From NCBI GenBank assembly GCA_946221975.1, contig CAMIGT010000065.1, positions 1-7,038 on the forward strand: DNA of 7,038 nucleotides, in the 5' to 3' direction. The stretch comes from an uncultured Blastococcus sp. Lineage in GTDB: Bacteria > Actinomycetota > Actinomycetes > Mycobacteriales > Antricoccaceae. Each line of letters opens with the position of its first letter. Position 1 is the stretch's first letter. The notes below the pieces were generated by a model, which ran no database searches, was not told where the DNA came from, and saw nothing but the letters and a program-made list of their open reading frames with translations. The translations under genes were made by a program, and so were the position numbers. Of the stretch, positions 1 to 6,301 are shown one piece after another.

Positions 1-87
1 CGCGAGCGCGCCGCCCGCCACAGCTGGCCGAAGATGCGCGAAAACGTCGTCGAGTACGTCGCCGCGCGGGTGCGCGCCCATGGCTAA
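1..87 (+). CDS. C-terminal end of a probable glycosyltransferase (partial)
   Basis: The window opens inside a reading frame of 28 codons that ends at TAA (85-87). The visible peptide contains HSWPKMRENVVEYVAARV. A short 'SW..m...v...Y' helix of this kind is typical of the extreme C-terminus of GT-B-fold family 4 (group 1) glycosyltransferases, where it closes the protein after the nucleotide-sugar binding domain. Only this tail is visible, so donor and acceptor cannot be named. The stop overlaps the start of the methyltransferase (ATGGCTAA, 80-87), the usual arrangement for translational coupling. That supports the frame being real and the two genes being co-transcribed. The family assignment is an inference from a short peptide; the existence of the gene end is more secure. 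Confidence 0.6.
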   Translation, partial: RERAARHSWPKMRENVVEYVAARVRAHG

Positions 88-808
88 GCCGCCCAGCCAG
101 CTGCACCTGCCCGGGCAGTTCGAGCGCGTCTTCGAGCTCGCCGAACCGATCGGCGGCTGGCTCACGGTCGATCAGGGCTACCTGCTGTACCAACATGCGC
201 GCGCCGTCGACGGTCCGGGCACGGTCATCGTGGAGATCGGCAGCCACCAGGGCCGCTCGACCGTGGTGCTTGCTCTCGCGGCGCCGAAGTCGACGGTCGT
301 GGCGATCGACCCGTTCGTCGACGGCGCGATGTTCGGCGGCATCGGCACCAAGGACAAGCTGCAGGCCAACCTGCAGCGCGCCGAGGTCACCGAACGCGTC
401 GAGCTGGTGGAAGCGAAGTCGACCGACCGCCGCCCCACGTGGGACCGTCCGATCGACCTGCTCTACATCGACGGCAAGCACGACTACTGGACCGTGACCG
501 ACGACCTGAAATGGGTGGAGCACCTGCCCGAGGGCGGCATCATGCTGATCCACGACGCCTTCTCCTCGATCGGTGTCACCCTGGGCCTGCTGCGGTGGGT
601 GCTTCCCTCGAGGCAGCTGCGCTACCGCGGCCGTGCCGGCTCGCTGGCGTACTTCCAGAAGCGGCGGCCGAGCCTGGCCGACCGGGTGCGGTTTGCCCGC
701 CAGCTACCGTGGTGGGTGCGCAACGTGGCGATTAAGGTGCTGCTGCGGCTGCGGCTGTATCCACTGGCGCGGCTGGTCGGCCACCACGACAAGGCTGACC
801 CCTACTAG
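80..808 (+). CDS. Class I SAM-dependent methyltransferase (Methyltransf_24-like)
   Basis: This is a 242-residue soluble protein with a Rossmann-type SAM-binding domain. Motif I is VEIGSHQGRST (residues 51-61). The acidic residue that would bind the SAM ribose is D77 in VVAIDPF. A central strand with an acidic motif is seen in LLYIDGKHDY (127-136), followed by LIHDAF (156-161), which closely matches the Methyltransf_24 group and the CmcI-like branch often found in glycan and surface-polysaccharide clusters. The tail after about residue 175 is rich in Arg and Leu and may contact the membrane or a partner. The ATG at 80 overlaps the upstream stop codon, and no strong Shine-Dalgarno precedes it, so translation is probably coupled. 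The likely role is O-methylation of a sugar or glycolipid. The substrate is not visible in the sequence and is inferred only from the neighbours. Confidence 0.85.
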   Translation: MAKPPSQLHLPGQFERVFELAEPIGGWLTVDQGYLLYQHARAVDGPGTVIVEIGSHQGRSTVVLALAAPKSTVVAIDPFVDGAMFGGIGTKDKLQANLQRAEVTERVELVEAKSTDRRPTWDRPIDLLYIDGKHDYWTVTDDLKWVEHLPEGGIMLIHDAFSSIGVTLGLLRWVLPSRQLRYRGRAGSLAYFQKRRPSLADRVRFARQLPWWVRNVAIKVLLRLRLYPLARLVGHHDKADPY

Positions 809-821
809 GCTGACCCCGAAC
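792..821 (+). repeat. 15-base imperfect tandem repeat at the gene junction
   Basis: Two adjacent 15-base units (792-806 and 807-821) share the first 11 bases, AGGCTGACCCC, and match at 12 of 15 positions overall. The repeat covers the last codons of the methyltransferase and the whole gap before the acyltransferase start. The TAG stop (806-808) straddles the junction between the two units. It looks like a small slippage duplication. Confidence 0.75.
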
Positions 822-823
822 AA

Positions 824-2065
824 ATGCCTACTACTGCCGAGCAGGACACCACCCTCGGGTCCGGGCTCACCGGGCTGCCGACCGGTCGGAGTGCCGGAGC
901 GCACTACCCGGCGCTGGATGGCGCCCGGGCGATCGGCGCCTTCATGGTGCTGATGACGCACGTCGGGTTCCGCAGCGGCGCATCGCTGGACGGCAGCATG
1001 TTCGGCGGCGTACTCGCCCGGTTCAACTTCGGCGTCACGCTCTTTTTCGTGCTGTCCGGTTTCCTGCTGTACCGACCGTTCGCCGCACATGCGCTCGGCC
1101 TCGGGGACAAGCCGAAGGTGGGGCAGTACTTCCGGCGCCGCGCCTCGCGCATCATCCCCGCGCTCTGGGTGTTCGTCACGGTGGTGCTGCTGTTCGTGGT
1201 GCCCAACCGGGTCACCTTCAAGGACTTCTACAGCTACCTGCTGCTCATCCAGGTCTACAACAACAATGACGCGCGGCCCGCGCTCACCCACCTGTGGTCA
1301 CTGAGCTCAGAGGTGCTCTTCTACGTGCTCCTGCCGGTGCTCGCGTGGCTGTTTGCCCGGCGCCGCACCGACCGCAACACCGCAGCGCGCCGCCAGCTGG
1401 TCGGCATCGCCCTGGTCGCGGCGGCCGGGTACGTCTTCTCGCTGGCGCGTGGGGCCGGCTGGATCGACCATTTCCAGGCCGCGCTGTGGCTGCCTAACTT
1501 CATCTCGTGGTTCTGCCTCGGCATGTTCCTGGCCGTGCTCAGCCTGATCGGTAAGGACGTCACGGTGATCGCGCGACTGCGCGGCGTGCTGGAGCAGTGG
1601 GCGCAGTCGGTCGCCACCTGCTGGTTCGTCGCGACCGGGCTGTTCCTACTGTCGTCGTTGCCGATCGGTACGCCGTACGACCTCACGATCGCCACCTCGG
1701 GGCAGTTCATCACCCAGAACATCCTCTTCGGGCTCTCGGCGTTCTTCTTCGTGCTGCCGCTGGTGTTGGGCAAGCACCGCCGCACCAACAAGGTGCTCGG
1801 CACCGGGCTCGGGCGCTACCTCGGTGACATCTCGTACTCGATCTACCTCTGGCACGTTCCGGCGTTGATCTGGGCCGAGGCGATACTCGGGCTGGAGCTG
1901 TTCAGCGGCAACTTCTGGCTGCTGACGGCGCTGACGGCGGCGCTCTCCATCGCGGTCGCGACGGCGTCGTGGTTCCTGCTCGAGCGTCCGGCGATGCGTT
2001 ACCTGTCCGGCCGCCGGCGCCGCCAGGCGAAGCCCAAGAAGGCGCAGGAGGCCAGCGCCGCGTAG
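824..2065 (+). CDS. Integral-membrane acyltransferase 3 family protein
   Basis: This 413-residue polytopic membrane protein has the landmarks of the acyltransferase-3 (OafA/MdmB/NodX) family, which moves acyl groups, often acetyl, onto sugars or glycolipids at the membrane. In order these are: YPALDGARAIGAF with a family-typical histidine H46 in THVGF (28-49); FFVLSGFLLYRPF (74-86); RRASRIIPALW (105-115); HLWSLSSEVLFY with H156 and E163 (156-167); ISYSIYLWHVP (336-346); and a closing ERPAMRYLS (387-395). About ten hydrophobic segments lie between them, and the C-terminus is a basic tail from residue 397 on. It starts 15 bases after the methyltransferase stop and in the same frame. There is no clear Shine-Dalgarno, so coupled translation is likely. 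In mycobacteria and corynebacteria a protein of this family (TmaT) acetylates trehalose mycolates. Orthology to it is possible from the neighbourhood but is not shown here. Confidence 0.92.
   Translation: MPTTAEQDTTLGSGLTGLPTGRSAGAHYPALDGARAIGAFMVLMTHVGFRSGASLDGSMFGGVLARFNFGVTLFFVLSGFLLYRPFAAHALGLGDKPKVGQYFRRRASRIIPALWVFVTVVLLFVVPNRVTFKDFYSYLLLIQVYNNNDARPALTHLWSLSSEVLFYVLLPVLAWLFARRRTDRNTAARRQLVGIALVAAAGYVFSLARGAGWIDHFQAALWLPNFISWFCLGMFLAVLSLIGKDVTVIARLRGVLEQWAQSVATCWFVATGLFLLSSLPIGTPYDLTIATSGQFITQNILFGLSAFFFVLPLVLGKHRRTNKVLGTGLGRYLGDISYSIYLWHVPALIWAEAILGLELFSGNFWLLTALTAALSIAVATASWFLLERPAMRYLSGRRRRQAKPKKAQEASAA
1999..2065. other. Tail-to-tail coding overlap of acyltransferase and aftD
   Basis: The last 67 bases of the rightward acyltransferase gene, including its TAG at 2063-2065, are also the last 67 bases of the leftward aftD-like gene, whose TAA is the complement of 1999-2001. 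One stretch encodes an Arg-rich cytoplasmic tail on each strand: GRRRRQAKPKKA on the plus strand and WRRRRPDR on the minus. No T-tract hairpin is visible for either direction. Confidence 0.85.
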
Positions 2066-5000
2066 GTCAGCGCGCTGACGACCGGCCGGGAGTGGGCGGC
2101 CACCAGCTCGTCGCCGACGCCGATCGTGGCAAACCCGGTCGCGGTCGCCATCAGCACGATCGGCAGCAGTGGCGCCCATCGCGGTAGTCCGCGGCGTACT
2201 CCGATGAGATAGCTCAGCAGTACGCCGACGCCGACGGCGAGCCCGAGCAGTCCCGCCACGGCGTATCCGACGCCGACGATCGCGCAGGCGAGCAGGATGC
2301 GCAGGGCTCGTCCCGGCCGCGCCTCGCGCGCCGCTGCGATGTCGCGCGGACGAGCCGGCCAGATCACCAGGAACCCGAGGCCGGCAAGCCCCACGGCGCC
2401 GATGCCGAGGCCGTCGCGCACGGTCTGCGCGGGCGTGAACTCGAGGGTGACGGTGCCCTTCGTGCCGGCCGGCAGCAGGTAGCCCTGCTGCCACCCGCCG
2501 ATGGTGATCGGGCGCAGCTGCTGGCCGTCGATCGTCGCCGTCCAGCCGGCGTTCGCGTTTTCGTGCACGACGAGCACGCTGGCTTCGGGGGAGTCGACCG
2601 AGACGGTCCGGGTGGTGGCCGACCAGTCCTGCACGACGAGCGCACCTGGCGGCTGCGTGGTGGTGGCCGCGGTGAGATCGAGACCGACCTGGGCGAAGTC
2701 GATCGCGACGGGACGGGTCGCACCGGACGCGGTAAGGCTGACCTGGTTTTGGCCTGCGGGCAAGGTGATCGGCGCATCGCCGCAGACCGTGGCATCGACC
2801 GGCGTACCGCTCATCAGCAGCTCGCGCGGCGCGGTGACTTGCGTGGGGTAGTCCTGGCCGTTGATCACCAGGCTCGGGCCGAACCCGCACGGGATCGTCA
2901 CGACGTCGGGGCCCGGTGTCGGTTCCGGCGCGCCGATGACGGTGAGGGTGGAGATCCCGGCGGGCATGAGCGAGGTCCGCAGGTTGAACGAGCTCGTCGT
3001 CTGGCGGATGGAGGTCTTGACGATCTCGATCGTCACCGAGGGAGCCGCGATGGTCCCGCCGAAGTCGATCACGCCGTCGTCCGGCACCTCGCCGGTCCAG
3101 CTGAAGCCGCCGGCGTTGACCGTGACGATCTCCGGCTTCGCGATGGGGTCGCCTGGGCTCCAGTCGATCTCCAGCCCGCTCATCGGGACCGGCAACCCGT
3201 AGTTGACGGTGAGCGTGGGCGTCTTGTCACCCTCACGCGCCTGCCAGTACGTCGTCGGGTCGTCGTCCAGCACGGTCTGCGCGCGGACCCTCGGGTCGGC
3301 GCTCACCCCGGACGAGGCGGTGATCGACGGCGTGGCGAGGAAGTCCAGGTTCTGGTTGAGCGGCTCGCCCGGCACGAGCGCGACCTTGGCCGTCGCGGTC
3401 ACCTCGATCGCCGACTCGAGGTTGAACTGGCGGGCGATCTGCGACTGCTCCTCGGAGCTGATCGCCGATGCCGAGTCGCAGTAGGTGTGGTCGAGCACGG
3501 TCCGGCAGTCTGGTCGGGCCCCGGGAGTCTGCTCAAAGTGGATGTACGACGGGTCGAATGTTCCAGGTATATCAAGGAAACGCTGCGGGTTGACCTCGGG
3601 GAACTGAAGGTCCGCGATGCCGAACGTGGTGCCCGTCGGGTCCTCCTGGTCGAGTTTCAGCGCCTGGATGGTGATCGACTGGGTCGACCCCTCGGGCACG
3701 GGCACCAGCTGGCTCTGGTCGTCGGGGTTGACCTCGGCGACCGACACGCCCTCGTCGGTGGTGATCTCCAGGTGCGTCGGATAGGCGTTCATGCCGGTGG
3801 GGAAGCGGATCGCGAACGGCGCCATCTCCCACGGCTCGTCAAAGGTGACGGTCAACGACTCGCCGACCGCGCCGAACGGCGAGCTCGAGAGCCAGGCCGT
3901 ATCGGTGACTCCGTCGAGCGCTGACCAGACGCCGTTCTGCGCACCGGCGTTTGCCGCGGCATACAGCGAGTCGCCGGCCGAGGTCGCGGTGACGTTCTCG
4001 ATGCCCACATAGGTGAACGCCGACAGCGCGGCATTCGGGGGCAGGTAGTCGTAGGCGGCGCGTTTGCCCAGGAACCCCTCGGTCTCGGTGAGGGTGCGAG
4101 ATTTCCCGATATATCCGCCGAATGCGGCCTGCTGCTTGCGGATGCCGTCGGTGAGCAGCGTGGAGACGTCCTGCAGGTCGGTGGTCCCGGCCGGGTCGAA
4201 GCTGAGCGCTGCCTGCGGACCGAGCTCGGCATCGAGCAGGGTCGTGAGGTTGTCGGCCGAGCCGTTGGCCTGCACCAGCGCGGACTGCGGCACGAGCGTG
4301 GCGACCTCGGGCGGGTTGGCGACCTGGTAGATCTCCACCGCTGGTCGCGGCTTGGACATCCCGCCGTTCTGCACGTTGGTCGGCGAGGGCGCGAAGCCGA
4401 TCGTGGGGCCGAAATGCGCGACGGGCTCGATGTCCGGTGAGGCGGTCAGGCTGGCGCGCACCGCCTCGGTGGGGGTCGCCAGCGACTTGTAGGAGTCGAG
4501 GTCGTTGCGGAGTACGACGTAGCCGATCCCGGCTCGTCGCAGCGCGTCGGCGAGCGCGTCGTCGCCGGTACCGGCGGCGAGCGCCTGCTCGATCGAGTCG
4601 AGGAACCGGATGTAGCCGGCGTTGGTGAGCGGCACTGCATCCCTTGTGCCCCAGGGGGTCGTGGCGACCGGCTGCATCGGGTCGTCGACGGTCGAGCCCC
4701 AGACGAACGCGGGGCTCGGGCTGCCGGGGACCACGAGCGCGCGCTGCCCGTTGGTGTTTTCCTCGAGCCACTGCCCGGTCTGGGTCCACCACGGCGTCGA
4801 TGCCGCTGCGCGCGGGTTGACCGCGAGCTTGGCGTTCAGCAGCGGCATGGCGCAGATGATCGCCAGAGCAGCCCCCAGGAACGCCGCGTGCACGCGATAG
4901 CTGCGCAGCCGCCGCCGCGGCACTCCGGCCGGACGGTCGCCGGTCAGCGCCATCAGCCGCATGACCGCGAAGCCGACTCCAAGCGCCAACGGCAGACGCA

Positions 5001-6213
5001 TCAGCGGGTCGAACTTGTGGATGTTGCGGAACGGCGCGAGTGGGCCGTTGAGCAGATCCTGCGCCCACGGGGCCCAGGCTGCCTGCGCCTCGGACAGGTG
5101 GCCGAACGTGAGCAGCGTGAGGCCGACGAGTAGCACCGGGAGCAGGAAGAGCTTGTGCCGCGTCGTGCGCAGCGCGAGTCCCCACAGCGCCAGCCCGGCG
5201 AGCAGCGCGGTCGCGACGATGATCGCGGGCCGTGCGACGTACTCCCAGCCACCGGGCCAGGTGGTCGGCCCGAGATAGGAGACCCACTGCGTGACGCCGC
5301 GGGTGACCGCGAACGGGCTCATGTGCAGCGTCGTCGTCTGGGCGTTCTCGATCCAGTCCAAGAAGGGTGGGCTGTAGCGGCCGAGGACGACCAGCGGGAT
5401 CATCCACCACGTGCTGGCGAGCGTGATCGCAAGTGCCCACCAGCCGATCAGGCGGCGCTTGCGGGGGCCCTTCTGCCGGGTCAGCAGCCACCAGGCCGCG
5501 ACGGGGAGGACCGCCAGCGACGCGGTCGCGTTGATGCCGCCGGCAAAGGCGAAGGCCAGGCCCGACAGCGCCGCCGCGACCCGGGGCGAACCGCGGTCGG
5601 ACCCGCGCACGAGCGGGATCATCATCCACGGCAGAACGACCACCGGCAGCAGCTCGGAGGAGATCGTCGTCAGCTCGGACATGGTGCGCGGCGCGAGCGC
5701 GTAGGTCAGCCCGACCGCGACCTGGGCGAGCCGGCTGCGCATCCCGAGTTCCGCGGCCAGCCGCTGCATCCCCAGGAAGGCCAGGCACACCAGCGCCGAC
5801 TCCCACGCCCGCTGGGCGATCCACGGCGGCACGCCGAGCGAGTCCATGATCCCGAACGCGGGGCCCATCGGAAACAGGTAGCCGTAGGCCTGGTTCTGCA
5901 GGCTGCCGCTGTTGGTGATCGGGTCCCAGAAGGTCGCGGCACGCGAGAGGAAGTACCAGGGGTCGATGATCAGGTCGAGCTTGGTGTCGGTCGTCACCTG
6001 GCTCGGCGCCTGGCGGAAGACCAGCACGGTCAGCGCGACGCAGATCCCGAACAGCTGCAGCAGCCAGACGCTGTCGCTCGGTCGCGTGCCGCGGTCGGCG
6101 GCGCGAGTGCGTTCGGGCTCGGGAGCCTGCGGCGAGGAACGCGTCGCGGACTGCTGCTTCGACGGCTCGGGCGGTGGCGATGACTCGGTCGCGGTCTTCT
6201 CGCTGGTCGTCAC
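1999..6213 (-). CDS. aftD: AftD-like alpha-(1->3)-arabinofuranosyltransferase (DUF3367 family)
   Basis: This is a protein of about 1404 residues, close to the roughly 1400 of mycobacterial AftD, which adds arabinofuranose from decaprenyl-phosphoryl-arabinose to arabinogalactan and lipoarabinomannan outside the membrane. Numbering is from the GTG at 6213. The order is: a Ser/Pro-rich cytoplasmic tail (1-47); a GT-C membrane domain of about 11 helices (48-465); a large external region (466-1266); and about five C-terminal helices (1268-1396). In the GT-C domain, an acidic first-loop motif TDTKLDL (75-81) is followed by NQAYGYLFP (107-115), ISSELLPVVVLPW (184-196), SPPFLDWIE (281-289) and FRNIHKFDPLMRLPL (395-409). 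All closely match what I recall of mycobacterial AftD. The external region holds two discoidin (F5/8 type C)-like modules, near 740-875 and 965-1085, and the family signature HENANAGWTATIDG (1217-1230). I chose the GTG at 6213 because AAGGTGA lies 8 bases upstream; a GTG at 6225 would add MRGD. In a host without arabinogalactan the acceptor would differ. Confidence 0.93.
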   Translation of the reverse strand: MTTSEKTATESSPPPEPSKQQSATRSSPQAPEPERTRAADRGTRPSDSVWLLQLFGICVALTVLVFRQAPSQVTTDTKLDLIIDPWYFLSRAATFWDPITNSGSLQNQAYGYLFPMGPAFGIMDSLGVPPWIAQRAWESALVCLAFLGMQRLAAELGMRSRLAQVAVGLTYALAPRTMSELTTISSELLPVVVLPWMMIPLVRGSDRGSPRVAAALSGLAFAFAGGINATASLAVLPVAAWWLLTRQKGPRKRRLIGWWALAITLASTWWMIPLVVLGRYSPPFLDWIENAQTTTLHMSPFAVTRGVTQWVSYLGPTTWPGGWEYVARPAIIVATALLAGLALWGLALRTTRHKLFLLPVLLVGLTLLTFGHLSEAQAAWAPWAQDLLNGPLAPFRNIHKFDPLMRLPLALGVGFAVMRLMALTGDRPAGVPRRRLRSYRVHAAFLGAALAIICAMPLLNAKLAVNPRAAASTPWWTQTGQWLEENTNGQRALVVPGSPSPAFVWGSTVDDPMQPVATTPWGTRDAVPLTNAGYIRFLDSIEQALAAGTGDDALADALRRAGIGYVVLRNDLDSYKSLATPTEAVRASLTASPDIEPVAHFGPTIGFAPSPTNVQNGGMSKPRPAVEIYQVANPPEVATLVPQSALVQANGSADNLTTLLDAELGPQAALSFDPAGTTDLQDVSTLLTDGIRKQQAAFGGYIGKSRTLTETEGFLGKRAAYDYLPPNAALSAFTYVGIENVTATSAGDSLYAAANAGAQNGVWSALDGVTDTAWLSSSPFGAVGESLTVTFDEPWEMAPFAIRFPTGMNAYPTHLEITTDEGVSVAEVNPDDQSQLVPVPEGSTQSITIQALKLDQEDPTGTTFGIADLQFPEVNPQRFLDIPGTFDPSYIHFEQTPGARPDCRTVLDHTYCDSASAISSEEQSQIARQFNLESAIEVTATAKVALVPGEPLNQNLDFLATPSITASSGVSADPRVRAQTVLDDDPTTYWQAREGDKTPTLTVNYGLPVPMSGLEIDWSPGDPIAKPEIVTVNAGGFSWTGEVPDDGVIDFGGTIAAPSVTIEIVKTSIRQTTSSFNLRTSLMPAGISTLTVIGAPEPTPGPDVVTIPCGFGPSLVINGQDYPTQVTAPRELLMSGTPVDATVCGDAPITLPAGQNQVSLTASGATRPVAIDFAQVGLDLTAATTTQPPGALVVQDWSATTRTVSVDSPEASVLVVHENANAGWTATIDGQQLRPITIGGWQQGYLLPAGTKGTVTLEFTPAQTVRDGLGIGAVGLAGLGFLVIWPARPRDIAAAREARPGRALRILLACAIVGVGYAVAGLLGLAVGVGVLLSYLIGVRRGLPRWAPLLPIVLMATATGFATIGVGDELVAAHSRPVVSALTYAALASCAFLGFAWRRRRPDR

Positions 6214-6221
6214 GTCACCCC

Positions 6222-6228
6222 TCACCTT
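6222..6228 (-). promoter_or_regulatory. Shine-Dalgarno sequence of the aftD-like gene
   Basis: On the minus strand AAGGTGA (6228 down to 6222) matches the 16S rRNA anti-Shine-Dalgarno sequence well. It sits 8 bases before the GTG at 6213-6211. It overlaps the alternative GTG at 6225, which has no comparable site upstream of it. This decides the start in favour of 6213. Confidence 0.6.
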
Positions 6229-6244
6229 GCCGCGCGGCCCGGAC

Positions 6245-6250
6245 AGGGTA
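6245..6250 (-). promoter_or_regulatory. Possible -10 element for the aftD-like gene
   Basis: On the minus strand TACCCT (6250 down to 6245) fits the TANNNT pattern of actinobacterial -10 elements. It would place transcription start near 6238 and give a leader of about 25 bases that contains the AAGGTGA site. No recognisable -35 lies at the right distance. In GC-rich DNA one such hexamer is weak evidence. Confidence 0.3.
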
Positions 6251-6289
6251 TCGCGCGGTGATATGGCGTACGTGTGTGGCGCGAGCGGC

Positions 6290-6295
6290 TAGATT
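6290..6295 (+). promoter_or_regulatory. -10 element of a predicted leaderless promoter
   Basis: TAGATT (6290-6295) fits the TANNNT consensus and is one of few A/T-rich hexamers in the divergent gap. Taken as positions -12 to -7, it puts +1 exactly on the A of the ATG at 6302. No Shine-Dalgarno precedes that ATG, so the mRNA is predicted to be leaderless, which is common in actinobacteria. No good -35 is visible. Confidence 0.5.
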
Positions 6296-6301
6296 GGCGC
6301 A

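Noticed and set aside
2004..2030. GC-rich short inverted repeats in the convergent overlap as a terminator
   Set aside because: CCGG/GCCGGC-type palindromes of 4-6 bases are frequent by chance at this GC content, there is no stable long stem, and no T-run follows on either strand.
1646..2890. 414-codon minus-strand open frame spanning the acyltransferase and aftD 3' ends
   Set aside because: It runs across two genes that have family motifs in their own frames and itself shows only Arg-rich low-complexity sequence.
2563..3924. 453-codon open frame on the plus strand inside aftD
   Set aside because: It is antisense to well-conserved aftD sequence. Its product is dominated by Arg, Gly, Asp and His with no recognisable domain, as expected from the opposite strand of GC-rich coding DNA.
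3839..5824. 661-codon minus-strand open frame overlapping aftD in another frame
   Set aside because: It is a shifted-frame shadow of aftD. The product is a low-complexity Arg/Ala/Pro mixture without membrane helices, whereas the aftD frame matches a known family throughout.
5155..6183. 342-codon plus-strand open frame opposite the aftD N-terminal region
   Set aside because: The peptide is rich in Arg, Gly, Gln and Asp, has no motif, and lies antisense to the conserved GT-C core. It reflects the lack of stops in GC-rich DNA.
6229..6238. Perfect 10-base palindrome GCCGCGCGGC upstream of aftD as an operator
   Set aside because: It is composed only of G and C in a GC-rich gap and lies within the predicted aftD leader. 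There is no second copy or known regulator motif to support it.
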